NCBI GenBank assembly: GCA_013397845.1
Contig: VZTG01000475.1
Span: 62,314-126,313 of the forward strand
DNA from: Melanocharis versteri
Lineage: Eukaryota; Chordata; Aves; Passeriformes; Melanocharitidae
Direction of reading: 5' to 3'
Length of the DNA: 64,000 bases
This document shows positions 10,466 to 22,510 of this stretch, piece by piece. Position numbers and translations under genes: made by a program. Positions within the stretch are counted from its first letter, which is position 1. Each line of letters begins with the position of its first letter. The notes beneath the pieces were generated by a model. It searched no databases and was not told the DNA's origin. It saw only the letters and a program-made list of their open reading frames with translations.

Positions 10466-13400
10466 TGCAGCTCAAGAATGGGAGCAGCAGAATCTTCAGC
10501 AACAGATAGAGGGGAGAGCTGCCTAGTCATGCCTCTGTGTCTGCTGGGGCAGTTGCCTCCTGGCTTGCATTGGATGACAGATGATCGTGAGGCACCTGAG
10601 AAGAAAGAGTTTGCATCAGTTTTGGCTGCAAAGTCCCTGGAGGAACGCGGGACAGGCTGGCAGTGAAATGCATACAAAAGGAAGCGCACGGCAAAAATGC
10701 AGGTTTCAGCTCTGCTCAGGATAAAGCAAATAAGTGAGTAAATAAATACTTAACTCTCTCCCCCCTTATAGATAAAAAGGTGCTGCATGAAAACCAGTCT
10801 TCCCCCTGAAGAAATGAGAGCCCCATGCTGCAGCGTATTCTCAGCCCCACGGCTCCGTCCACAGGGCCTGCACAGTCAAAGGAATTGGTACTCACGTGGG
10901 CCCCTTCCTGAGCACTGACACTGAATCAGGACAAAGGAGAGGTCACCATTCCCCCTGAGGCTGGGAAGGAGGCCTGAGGAACCACTGCCTCCCTCAGGGC
11001 TGGGAGCCTCTCCAGAGGAGAGCTTCGTCTCCCCAAACTCCAGAATGATCCTTGAGACTCTTGTGCAGAATGAAGCCACGGTCACTCACAGGTCTTTTGG
11101 ATGAAGATTTCTCCTACAGGACTGAAGATGCCGATTTTAAGCCTTTATAGACACCAAACCAGAATCTTCACATCTTCAGAGAAGTTGCTTTCTCTTCCCC
11201 TGCTATGTGCAGACAACTCCAAGATGAGACATTTCACACGGAGGCTGGACAGAGGCACGAGGTGGCAGAGAAGACCCAGGTCCCAGAAATACCAGTGGCA
11301 CCAGGTGAAAAATCTTCCAGTGAGTAGGACACCATATTTAATGAGTGAGAGCTTGAAGGGCTGCATTAAGAATCAGGAAACAACAGAAAGGAGTGCAGTG
11401 CTGGAATCCATCAGTGTGACTGGTGATTGATTGCGCATGGACTCCCAAACTTACTGAAGGTGTCTCTGCAGGAGCTCAACACACGAGCAGCACAAGAGAG
11501 TCTTCTTCTCCAGCAGAAAGTCAGGATGACAGGCCATTTTGGCAAGTATAAATGTGTGTTCGTGGCCAGCTGAGATCACCCACCGCTTGTTTCGCAGCTG
11601 CTACTTCAAGTGGTGACCATCTGACCTGAACTTGTGGAATACCCATACCCAGAGCAGCCACTGACCTTGCCATGACTTGGAAGGATTTAATATGATAATC
11701 CCAACTATTTCATCTTGAAAAGAATACAAAAATAGACACAAACCCCATATGTAAGGTGCCACATGTGCAACAACTGTGGCAGAAATTCCAGTGGGGGACA
11801 TTCTTTGTTGCAACACGAGCCATTCCAGTGCACTTTGAGCAAAAAACATCAAACCCAATATACCTGGAAGTATATTCCAAAGCAAGGGCTGTATCCAAGA
11901 CTCAAGAATTGAGATAGGATGCTTGCCAGAGAGTTCATACATTCTTCCATGGACTTCAAGGTGTGTTGGGTTCACCAAGTCTAACAAAGATCAGTGTATA
12001 AAACATGGAATTATACATTTAAAAAATCATCTCTCAGCCTATTTAGAGCCGGCAAGGTTAATTTTTACCCACCAAGTAGACACGTGACTGAATCAGCAGC
12101 TGACCCCCTCCAGATGATCTTTCTCAAGGTGCTCTTCCCTTTCCTCTCTGTCCACTATAAGGGAACTCTGACTCAAGGGGGACACCCAAGTTTAGATTCC
12201 AACTGACCATGAAGTCCTACAAATCCAATCAATGCAGTAAACAACCCACACTCTGTGAGAGCAGACCCACAAGCCCACTTGGAAAAACTAAAAGACCTAC
12301 ATGATGAGACGCAAGCTAAGCACTGTGTTGCCTCTCCCCAGTTTTTGGTGAGCATTACTTTCTAAAGAGCTTTCTAGATCCTACCGGATGTTTTCAGACC
12401 TTTAAAAAGCCGTTCACCTTCACGTATTTACTTTTTAATGGAGAAAATAATGATCTAGAAGCCACACAACTCCCTGCATGACTTTATTCCGCTTTTTTCA
12501 AAACTCCAAGAGCTACCTCTCCCACTGGTCAAGCAAGAATAACATCACCTACTTTGTAAGACTTAGTAAACATCTCACGAGTTGCTCTTGCAAGTTACAT
12601 CTTTGTTTGTCATCTGAAAATTAGTCCCAGTCTCCACGAGGTTAAGCCAATCACTACTTTTGGGGCTCAATGTTCAAAAAGGCATTTCTGATTTTTCAGG
12701 TCCACAACTTAAAGAGGTTTTATTTTCAGGAAGTGTTTGTTGACTGCCTGTCCTTGGAGAAGAAACCACTGAGGTGACTGCCTCCAAATCACTCCTAAAC
12801 TTTGATATTCATCATTTAAAGAGATTTCATTATGTAGAAAAACACATGTTATGTCTCAATTCAGATTAATTTCAGAACAAGATTCACATTATACTCAGCA
12901 GAAGTCTAGCAGGTGACCTGCAACCAAGATTTGATGGAAGCCTATTTTTCCTCATGTGCAAAAAGAGCTCTGAGTTATTTGTATCTGGTGCAACAGAGCA
13001 GCATGAATCTTCTCCCGTGCATTGACAAACCCAGCAGGTGAGACCAAAACTGTAATTCAAGAGATTGCATTAAATCAAAAGTCACTGCTTGATTTACTGA
13101 ACTCTTCTTCCCTTATACCTGAAGCAATCAGACAGCGCAGCCATTGATCAATATTTCATTGTTACAGCTAGAAAGCCTGGGACACCTAATGCTGCTCAAT
13201 CTGAACATATTTCAAGGATACCTGTTGATGGGGAGGGGGGGTGAAGGGATAAATGCTGGGTACATTTTCCAAACGTGGAGCCAGCAGCAGGGACAAGAAG
13301 TCACCATTTGCACAGCTGAGCAGTGACACCTCCCGGGTGGGCAGCATTATCCCATGGGAGAGGAAGGGAAGGCAGAGCTCATGGAACTCCGGCTCTTTGT

Positions 13401-13502
13401 CTCACTCCACAGCTCCCAGCTATCGGGTAGGAATCTGCTAAATCCCTCCAAACTTGGAGAGATCAGGAGCAGAGGTTTCCACTGAACTTCCATACGTGGA
13501 GT
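10466..13502. other. Unique non-coding DNA
   Basis: Three kilobases without a supported feature. Composition drops from GC-rich next to the CpG island to AT-rich by 12.3 kb. If the island at 10.1-10.5 kb is a + strand promoter, a first exon and its donor would lie in the first part of this stretch, but I see no convincing one. Frames at 11101-11430 (+) and 11601-11987 (-) have no recognisable content. Confidence 0.5.
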
Positions 13503-13645
13503 AACAGAATCATAGAATGGTCTGGGCTGGAAAGGAACTTAAGATCATCCAGTTCCAACCCCATGCCATGGACAGGGACATCTTCCACTGGACCAGGGCA
13601 CTCAAAGCCTCACCCAACCTGGCCTTGAACAACCACCCTGAGCAG
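13503..13645 (-). mobile_element. CR1 LINE 3'-end fragment
   Basis: A minus-orientation CR1 tail, starting ACAGAATCATAGAATGG and continuing with the phrases CAGTTCCAACCCC, CCATGGACAGGGACA and CCTGGCCTTGAAC. It belongs to the tail type with the 'CCATGGGCAGGGACACCTTCC' region. Similarity stops near 13645, so only about 140 bases remain. Confidence 0.9.
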
Positions 13646-14752
13646 AGATGTCAACATGGGGTGGGATTTCTTACACAGTTTGTGGCTTTAGGAGGGATGA
13701 ATCACAGGCTGAGACTAAATCTACGTTTTGGGCACCATTTGCTATTTAAGAGAATGCTACTGGAAGAGGTTGGGAAAAAACAAATAGGAAAAACCTCGCC
13801 AGACTGTCAGATCTTGCTGCTAGAAGTGTTCCTTGGAGGTTGTAACTGAGTGTCAAAGCAAGACTCTGCCAATGGGATTGACCAAAGAGGAAAAGAACTG
13901 GAAAGTACCACACATGATTTTTTCCAGCACATCTTAATGCACCAAATCTACCTGCATTACTTTTCGTTATTGGATAAAAACAAACCCACGCTCTTTGCCA
14001 TTTTTTTACTATCACTTTTAGTTTCTTCATCTGTTTCAGCAAACCTATTTCCCTGCCCTATTTCCTGCCCCCAAATGCAGATGCTCTATAGCTTAAGAAG
14101 TAAGGCCATTTCTCTGCACATGGACACCGAAGGGAAACCAGCAAGGGGAACACGTGGCTTTCCACATGACTCTAACGAAGTCTGTCCCCATCTTGCATTA
14201 ATTATTATACACATATCCCAGCGTAGTTTGATTTAGCAAGGTAATTATGCTTGTGACTAACCTAAACCACGTGATTAATATCACTCAAGTTCAGCCTTTC
14301 CACGTTCTTTAACACCATTCTGAGTCCCAGCTGGGAGGGGAGGTGACCACCATCTGCTGCTGCCATCGTGCCCACTCAAGCCAGGAAGAAGGAGCGCCTG
14401 CTCGTCCTCAGAAGCATTTTCACCAACTACCTGTAAACAATGCACAGCTCCCTTGCCCCTCTGAAAGATGCAATACATAACTCGTGGCTTTCTGCTCATG
14501 CATGGGTTTCCAGATGCAGCCCACACAGCGAGAAAACGTGCCCTCGCCTTGGCTAGAAAAATCCCTTTGCTATTTTCCAGGGGGCATGGAGAGAAGGATT
14601 ACACTCTGAGCTTCAAAACCAACTCTCTTCAGATCATCTTCAAGTATATGACATCTTTAGCATGTGACAGCAGTGCTTGGAAGAAAAAAACCAACCCATG
14701 CCCTTTCATTTGGACAATGTTTCTGGTCTCACAGTTGCTACTGAAAGCAAAT
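13646..14752. other. Unique non-coding DNA
   Basis: Nothing recognisable between two CR1 fragments. The 128-codon + frame at 13850-14236 and the 98-codon - frame at 13746-14042 overlap each other and show no domain. Confidence 0.5.
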
Positions 14753-14994
14753 AATAGAATATACTGAGTTGGAAGGGACTCTCAAGGACCATGGAGTCCA
14801 ACTCCAGGCCTTGCACAGGACAGCCCCAGGAATCCCACCACGTGCCTTAGAGCACTGTCCCAATGCTCCTTGAGCTCTGTCAGGCTTGGTGCTGTGCCAC
14901 TTCCCAACCGCCCTCTGCATGAAGAACCTTTTCCTAATATCCAACCTGAATCTCCCCCGACACAGCTTCAGGCTGTTCCCTCTGGTCCTGGATC
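14753..14994 (-). mobile_element. CR1 LINE 3'-end fragment (GAGTTGGAAGGGAC tail type)
   Basis: A minus-orientation CR1 copy of a different tail type from the 3.5 and 13.5 kb copies. It starts ATAGAATATACTGAGTTGG and has the block GAGTCCAACTCCAGGCC, then the shared CR1 block CCTTTTCCTAATATCCAACC and a CTCTGGTCCTGG end. The same type is seen at 42.4 kb (-), 48.0 kb (+) and 55.6 kb (+). No open reading frame of the element survives. Confidence 0.9.
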
Positions 14995-15539
14995 GAATGG
15001 ATTGCCAGTTAAATAATCAATGCAACAAAAAAATGCAGTTCTGGAACTAAACCCTATGGCCAGATCATCTTAGCATTGATTGTGTCCTTTTCTTTTCTTT
15101 TTTATCCAACTGCCCTGATGGAAATTTAGAACCTCTCAAACAGGTAACTGAATTCCCTTCCAAAAGCCATCTGTGCATTCACGACACTGCATTACTGACA
15201 CAAAGTGTTGGCTCATTTAGAGACAGCAACATCTGGCTTGATGGGATGCGCCAAAATCCATTCTCTTTATTTGATTACACAATGAAATCGATGGTTAAAT
15301 AGGTGATGGAAATGAGCTGAACAATTCCTAGGTGTCGTATTCCCAAAGCTCTGCAGAGCACCACAGTAGTCAGGAGAGAGACCAGCTTTGCCAAAAGGCC
15401 ACTCAAGGCACCTACAATCTGCCTTTTACTCACTCAGTATCAAAACAGACTTGTTTTACTGTGTCCTCAAAATCTCAGCCCCTGATCTTGCATTGTTCCT
15501 GCACTGACAAAAGGATGTCTCTAATCGCTGGGCTTTGAC
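14995..15539. other. Unique non-coding DNA
   Basis: Short stretch with no recognisable feature, of moderate AT content, with a TTTTCTTTTCTTTTTT pyrimidine tract at about 15087-15102. Confidence 0.5.
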
Positions 15540-15790
15540 AGATGGATGGAGGTAGGAGCGGGTCTGGCGGGGTGTGGAAAATACGTCAGCTGAATGTTCC
15601 TGCTAAACTGGGCCCCGCAGAAGGAATTGCCAACGTTCCCTTTCCCCTGCAGCGGTACCTGCAGGAGCGAGCACCCCACAAAGCCCAGTGTTCCCACAGC
15701 CTGTGCTCGAGCTCCCCTCGAGCAGCCACGTCCCCACGGGGAGCACCGGAGGCTCTCGCAGTGAAATTCAGCTCTGATCGATGTGCAGCA
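15540..15790. promoter_or_regulatory. Small CpG island
   Basis: Hand count gives 14 CpG sites within 15559-15780 and about 61% G+C over 15541-15780, an observed/expected ratio near 0.75. It contains an inverted-repeat-like motif CTCGAGCTCCCCTCGAG (15707-15723). Open frames cross it in both directions (15542-15853 + and 15521-15916 -), as expected of GC-rich DNA. It may be a minor promoter or regulatory element; no gene is visible beside it. Confidence 0.5.
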
Positions 15791-18700
15791 AGGAGAAGAT
15801 GGTGTGAGTTTTGCAGCCAGGGAAATACTGGATGCACATGGAATGGGGGCTGAGTGGTGCTGCTGTTGGGAGAGGTGAAGAGAGCTGCTTCTGTCCATTT
15901 TACAACAAAACCTCATTAGGTTGGATTAGCCATGGCTTTAATTGGATTGTTTGCTACCGTTAGCACGCAGCTGGGAGCAGGGTATGCAACACCATCGATC
16001 CAAAGTGACTTAGGTCCATAGCTTATTTTATCCCAGCCACTGCCTGTAAAATCAAATTCTGCCCTCCACCGCACTGGTGTAAACCCACAGCAAGCCAGTA
16101 CAACCAGCCCAGCGGTCTGGGCACACACACTGACAAACCTGAAGACAACAGCTGGGAAGTTAAACTTGAAGGGCAAATTCTCCCCAACTTTTAATGTGTT
16201 CAGAACCAGCAATTTGACCAAGGGCATGAAGCCATGATTACATTTGCTAAAGTCAAGCAAAATCAAGAAAACAAGCAAACACGCTTTGCTGGCAGCGTGC
16301 TACACAGGTCTGAGGAATAAGCATCTCTTGCTCAGTGAAGAAAATTCCTTTCAGCATGTTTCAGGCATTTGGAGATAATGTTCTCCATTTAAACACTGCA
16401 GTGGTCTCTGTATTAGTAATGCACAGATGTCTGTTCAAAGTGATGCCTTGTTCATTTATTATTTGCTTGTTCTGGAAGTTTTTATGTTTGAAGGGGATGA
16501 GAAGGTTACAATAATTTTTTTTTTGTCCTAGGGGAAAAGATTTTCAGATTATAATGAAAAACAAATGACTCAGTGATGGCGTACAGCATTTCTCTCGTAC
16601 TATGATTAACTATTGTCAAGAGCAGAGAGAAGAAAAAGTAGATTTTTTTGTTGTGGTTTACTAGTGACATCCATCAGCAATTTCTACCAATTATCCCTTC
16701 AGTGTCTGTACACAGCCCTCACTCCACATCAGCAGACTGCAACTTTGCTTACAACTAGGAATCTCAACAACTTCCACGTGCCCTCCCATCCTTACACTAC
16801 AATTAGCAAAGAGAAGGAAGGGGAGTAAATAACTTAAATTTCACATCCTGTAATTCACTTAGCGCCTGATCGAGGGATGTGCCACTCTACATCCTTGCAC
16901 GTAATAACCCTTCCAGAGGAGCAGTCCCAGCCTATTTGTCAGGGGAGAGAATCCAAGTTAGCCAAAAAAATTCCCCCCCAGACCAGCATCTCCTTGGCTT
17001 TGTGATGGGAATAGTGTCGGGATCAAGTTGCAGGGGGTTAACTTGTGATTTAGGGCCCAGACTGCTGAAAAAATAAGGACCTTGATTCCCCTTATAGCTA
17101 CAATCTGGAAAGGAAACACAACAATCTAAATCAATATATAGACAGCAAGAAAACCCGGCAATAGCTGGATAGACTGAGGGTAAGACATTAATCAAAAAGA
17201 TGTGCCCAACTCTGCCAACTGCAAAACCACAAGTGAGTTTCGAGCGAAAGAAATAAAAAGAACTAATGAGAAGGAGCTGAGTGCTAAATAAGCTGCACAA
17301 AGGCATTTCCTCACACATCTCCAGATCCCCACAGCCAGCTGCTCGTCTCTGAGATGGGGCTTCCCTTATTAATTGCTCCAAGTTTGATGCCTCTACGTGC
17401 AACCCTGATAAATGCAAGCCTGTAAATGCATCTTTCTGCACATCGGCCACATGTTCTTCTCCTGAAGAACCTGCTCTGAGATGGAAGCTCTTGTGCCAAC
17501 CAGCGAGTGTGCTGTGCACGGTCTGCATCCAGTGCTGGGTCCTAAAGCCTCTGACCAAGGACAGCAGCACAAAGTGGATCCAGGCTGCAACATCCCCGAT
17601 GTTCAGTAGCTGCAGCTACTAAAAAACAACAATAAAAACAAAAAAAGACCATAGCAGGAAGGATGTGAATGTGCTACTGGGTTTTGGCAAGCTGTGGACT
17701 GCCTTTTCCAGAGCCCTGAGTGTAAAGGCCACTCTAGAGGACTTCTAAAATTCTTTTTTGCTGAAGTAAGTGGCTCCTGTTTGTGTTGCTCTGGATCAAG
17801 GCCTCTCCCCAAAACGTATAAAAACAATTACTAGAAAAACCTCAAATCTAAATCTTTGTTCCATCTACATTTTATTGAAAGTATGGTTAAAAACACGGAA
17901 ATATTTTTTTCTCATTTCAGCACAACTTGAACAAATGTATCACTGCCTCTTTTTAAGCACGGACAAGGAATTTCATTGATTTGACACCAAAAATAACATA
18001 CCAGCACCAGTGTGGGAGTTTCAGAACAGGCAAGAGGCTTATTTGAGGACATCTGTGGTGGAACTGGCAGCTGGAATATGCATTTTGAAACACAGTGGCT
18101 ACTCATATTTTAGAGCTACCAGGCATGACAGCATACTTAAGAGTTTGTAGGAATGTAGAAGGAAGTGCTGCAAATGAAGAATGATTTTTATATGTTGAAA
18201 TCAAAACTTCCACAACACAAAATGACCTACCAAAAAAAAAGAAAAATTAGAACATCCATTTGGAGCAGAGTGTTTTGGACTGAATTCTGCTGTCAGAAAA
18301 CGTTGATGGCATCTCCATATAAAAACAAATGCTGTGTTGAAATCTGGTTATTAGCCATGACAACTCTGGAGCCAGAACACACCGTGGGGAGGGTATGGAC
18401 ATCTCCTCCTTCAGCACAGAACTCTTCCCAGGCAAAGAGGGGAACAACACCAGAACTTAAGACCCTTTGTGTCCTTCCAGGACTTTATTTTAAGCTTTTG
18501 CTTACATAAACACTCCTCAGTGACAACTTCTGAGTGAGACCATTGGGACTCACACATTCAAAGGGATATCCTTTGCTTTATCGGACAACAGGACTTTTTT
18601 TCCCCCCCAGATACACCTGATCCAACACCAATTCAAGCCAGTCTCAGGACTCACTGGCCTGGGATCAGACCATCTTCCCATCATGCCAGCACTGACTGAG

Positions 18701-21700
18701 CAAGATAAACACAAATCATTTGATTCAAAGCTGCACACCATCCCATTAAAAAACCCACCAGCTATAAATTTTGTAATGAATAACATCAGATGTGCTTCCA
18801 ATCGTTTCGCAATTTATACACTCTACTCCAAACCAAAAGGTTAACAATCTATAAAAAAAAAATCCTCTGAAAATTAATCTTGTCATGGCTAGAATTTGGT
18901 GACATTTACAAAAAGAAACAGACATTCCCAGTTAAACTAATTTTTACTTTCACTGCTGTAACTCAAGAGTAGCTTCAGTGAAAGCCATGAGGCTGCTTTG
19001 ACATGAAGTTGTTGTGAAAGGAATTCACACCCAGGACAGTCCAGATATCACTCATACGTATCTCATTAATAAATAATTACAATATAGCTTCCACTTTCAA
19101 GAAACACAGCAATAAATCCAGGCTGGTTCACAGATCTCCCAAAATCAAAAAGGCAGCTGTCACACTGAGAGACAGCTCAGCAACACTTTGGATTTGGATT
19201 TGTATTTATTTCCTACACAAACTATTGCCTCTCCTGGCTGCCGGGTGCCTCCAGGGAGTGATTCATTCCAGCTCCCTCAGACACCAATCCTGGGGGGTGA
19301 ATCACCTCCTGGAGGTGCCCAGCTCTCCCGACTTTCTCAGTACTCACCAAAGCTCATATTTAGATGGATGTGGATGAGTCCAAGCCTGGCTGCCTCAGAC
19401 TCAGGCCACGGCAGCACTGCAGTACACCGAGCACATGTTTCAATTTCCTTGCCTGACTTAGAGCCTAATAAGGCACATTTGAGGAAGGGTGGGTTAGAGG
19501 AATATTTTCCAGGCAAGCAGCTGGGGCAACAGTAGGGATTTATCACTGTATTGCTGCATTTTGCAGTACCAGGAGATACTTCTAGCTGTTCTCTCCACTG
19601 CCCTTGAGGTGACAGCTCTGACAGGTCTCATCCTGCCTTTCCACGATGACATTTTTGGGATAGGTCTCCCCCACGCAGCATCCATGCCATGCACCTGGCT
19701 GATGCTGGGGAGTGGCCAGGGGCTGGCCAGGCTGAGGTGAAGGCATGCTCTCAAAAGGACTCGGTGGCTGTGGTGCCAGACTGGCACACACCTCACTCAC
19801 ATCCTCCCTCTCGCCCACGCGCCAACCCTTCTGGGCAGCTGTCTCTGCTCCATTCCTTTCCACACCAGCAGCACCCTCTGACCACTCATCTCCAAGCACT
19901 GGGTGCCTCTTCACTGCCAAAGGAGTCTTCTTGCCTGGATTCCACTCCACTCTCCGGGAGTCAGCCGTTCCTGTGGTTTTATCAGGAGGTAATTAGGAAG
20001 CCACAAACCTCAACTGTGTGAAAATCGCCCGCACAGAGCACACTGCTCCCCTGCTCTCCTCCCAGCACACAGGCCCACAGCCCAAGTTGCTCTGAAATCT
20101 CTTCCATGACTGGGAAAGAAAGGGGGGACAGATGCAGTGCTCTTGGGAAGCTGGCTGCCCTATCCCATTAGGATTCTTTGGGAATTCATGCTAAAATCTT
20201 TGCTGATCTGTAAAAACCGGCTGCACACACATTTAATGTATGGGTCCAGCATTAATTCAGCTTGGCCAACTCCATCCTGAGCAAGAACCTTTCCATTTGC
20301 AGCCTGTTGGATATGACAAGTGCTGTCATGTAGTCACTTCCAGTCTATTGCCCTTTCTTCCTACCAAGACTGGATTTTCCCTCCCTGAGGAACCAGGCAG
20401 TGCAGTTTTGACACTGCTGCTGCAGCCCAGCTTGGGCAGAAGGTTAAGACAGGTCTAACAGAGCCACCTGACAGCAGGACTGATGAAGCTGAAGGCAACC
20501 ACAGTTTGTCTTAGATCCCTGTGAGGCAGGAACAGTCTTTAATCCTCTGCATTCACCACCAGGCGTGACACGAGCCCTGTCTGAGCCCTCAGGAAATAAA
20601 GAGCAGCAAATCACCCCATTTTAGCAGCACAGCCAGCTCGCCTGGCCGTAAAGCTGCTCCTAGAAAAGCAGGTGAGGGTATGAATTACAATATCACACAT
20701 CCTAAAGCCTGGTGCTGTGCACCAGCAGTAAGCAGCCAGCTCCTCCAACTTTCCTTAAGGCGTTTCCCCTCAAGGAAGAAACAGCAGGTAACTACGAAGC
20801 CTGCAGAATTCTGAATATCACACACACAGTTCTGAGAAAAACAACACAAACTACTGCCTGGTCTATCAAAACCCAGCCCTGTTTGTAATTGAAGGCAGCC
20901 TGAGCCAGGTAGATCGAAGAACTGGAAGCCACGCTCTGCTGACCAGCGCTGGACCGTGGCTCTTGCTTTGTTTTGCTCCTGGATGAATTCAGCTCACAAA
21001 AAGGAATTACATTTTCATTGCTGGTCGGCTCAAACCAGAGCCAGCACACACACCTTGCAGTTTGACAGCTCCAGTGTCCTCACCACACACACCTGGTGGG
21101 AAAACAGCTCATTTCTGGCACAACAAGCAACTTCGGGAAGTACCAGGCAGCTCTTTAAAACATCTGACACTGAATACCATAAACTCAAACAGTGCAGTTA
21201 AAGCCTGAGATTTCTACAGACATTTAAGTCAAAAACTCAAGCCTGCTCATCAGGAGTATTTTTAAGAAAGCTTTCCTTTTTGACCTCTGATTTATACAGC
21301 ATGTATACCTACTGTAAATTTTCAGCACACTAACTTTTATTCCTTTCACTATCAGGGCAGTCAAAGCTCCTGCTGGACAACATCACCACATTCCCAGTGA
21401 CTCTGAAGAGTGAAGTTGATGGGCACTCTTAAAAGGAACAAGGCTCTCATCTCTGATCAAGAGTATACAAAAGAATTCCTAATTTCTATCTTGTGGTTTC
21501 TGTATTAAAGAATTGCCTAAGAGCTGACACATCTGAAAATGAGGAGGGGAAAAAAGCAATTTAAGGAGACAACTGCTACACTGAGCTGAGGGACAGCAAG
21601 CACAAAAAAAAGTTGGTGCCTCTGTCTTCACAGCAAAAACAGTAAATCAAGAGCACAACAGCAAAATACTCCAGAAAAGCCAATAACATTACACGGACCT

Positions 21701-21890
21701 AATTTCATGTCATTTTAAACGCCAGAATCTAAGTACAACAACTTTATCCACTGCTCATGTTTCAACAGCAGTTTCTTCACCAGGAATCATTCACACAACA
21801 GCTGAACACAGGCAACAGAAATTTAACTGCCACCTTATCCCAGATGACATTAAAGTGCTAAAAATGCTATCTGAGCATTACATTAAAAAT
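15791..21890. other. Unique non-coding DNA, 6 kb without repeats
   Basis: A long stretch with no CR1, LTR or microsatellite and no supported gene, which is notable given the repeat density further right. It has a T10 run at 16515-16524 and an A-rich run near 18230. The 212-codon minus frame at 16932-17570 has no recognisable domain and contains runs encoded by simple A/T tracts; I treat it as chance. Confidence 0.5.
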
Positions 21891-21907
21891 ACACACACAC
21901 ACACACA
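21891..21907. repeat. (AC)n microsatellite
   Basis: An uninterrupted AC dinucleotide run of about 8.5 units, immediately left of the CpG-rich block at 22.0 kb. It is likely to vary in length between individuals. Confidence 0.95.
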
Positions 21908-22003
21908 ACATTCCTGTTACCCTGCATGGAACGGGGCAGGAGCAGCATGCGGAGTGAACTCCTGCCTAGGATGAGATATACAGGGGGGAAAAAAAGCATT
22001 TAC

Positions 22004-22510
22004 CGTCTGGCACAGGCGAATTTAATTCAGAAACGTTGTGAGATGGGAGCGGTGCCACTCTTGCCGAATGTTTCTTCATCCTCTGGAATTGCTCTCCTAC
22101 TCAGGCGCTCACTCTGGCTTTAGTCTGCATCACCCTTGGTCCCGAGTACTCCAGCAAACACGGGGCTACGGCTGGTGGCTAGATGTTGTTCTGGAGATGC
22201 TGCAGGAGCCTACGACTACTGATTTGCTGTTTCCCTGGGAAACCATTTGCAACACGTTCAAACAATGCTTGACCTCTGCCAACACTTCTCTTTCATTCAA
22301 TTGTTGAGTGCGGCAGATAAAATATAAATATATCAGCGGCGGCGCCTCGCGAACTTGAAACCGTGGCAGCCCCTTCGCAGGAAATTGGGATTTCACATCA
22401 AATCTCTGCGCTGTGCTGGCAACGCAGACGGGAGATTTCTCAGACAACTGCGAGGGAATTATGCAATGCAATTTTCTGGTTCCTTACACTGTGACAATAT
22501 ACGGATGATT
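22004..22510. promoter_or_regulatory. CpG-rich, regulatory-looking block
   Basis: I count 24 CpG sites in 22004-22503, 12 of them in 22311-22452, in a neighbourhood otherwise depleted of CpG. The core near 22335-22352 reads AGCGGCGGCGCCTCGCGAA. It is followed by a perfect C/EBP-type site TTATGCAAT (22459-22467) and a TAATTATTTTAAG homeodomain-type motif near 22515. The AATATAAATATATC just before the CG core (about 22321-22334) could serve as a TATA-like element. No coding frame of interest crosses it. Overall this looks more like an enhancer or a lone promoter than a gene. Confidence 0.45.

Noticed and set aside
10081..10689. 202-codon (-) and 189-codon (+) frames across the CpG island
   Set aside because: Both strands are open at once because the GC-rich DNA lacks stop codons; neither product is recognisable.
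16932..17570. 212-codon minus-strand frame
   Set aside because: No domain recognised; contains patches from simple A/T tracts; no support from context.
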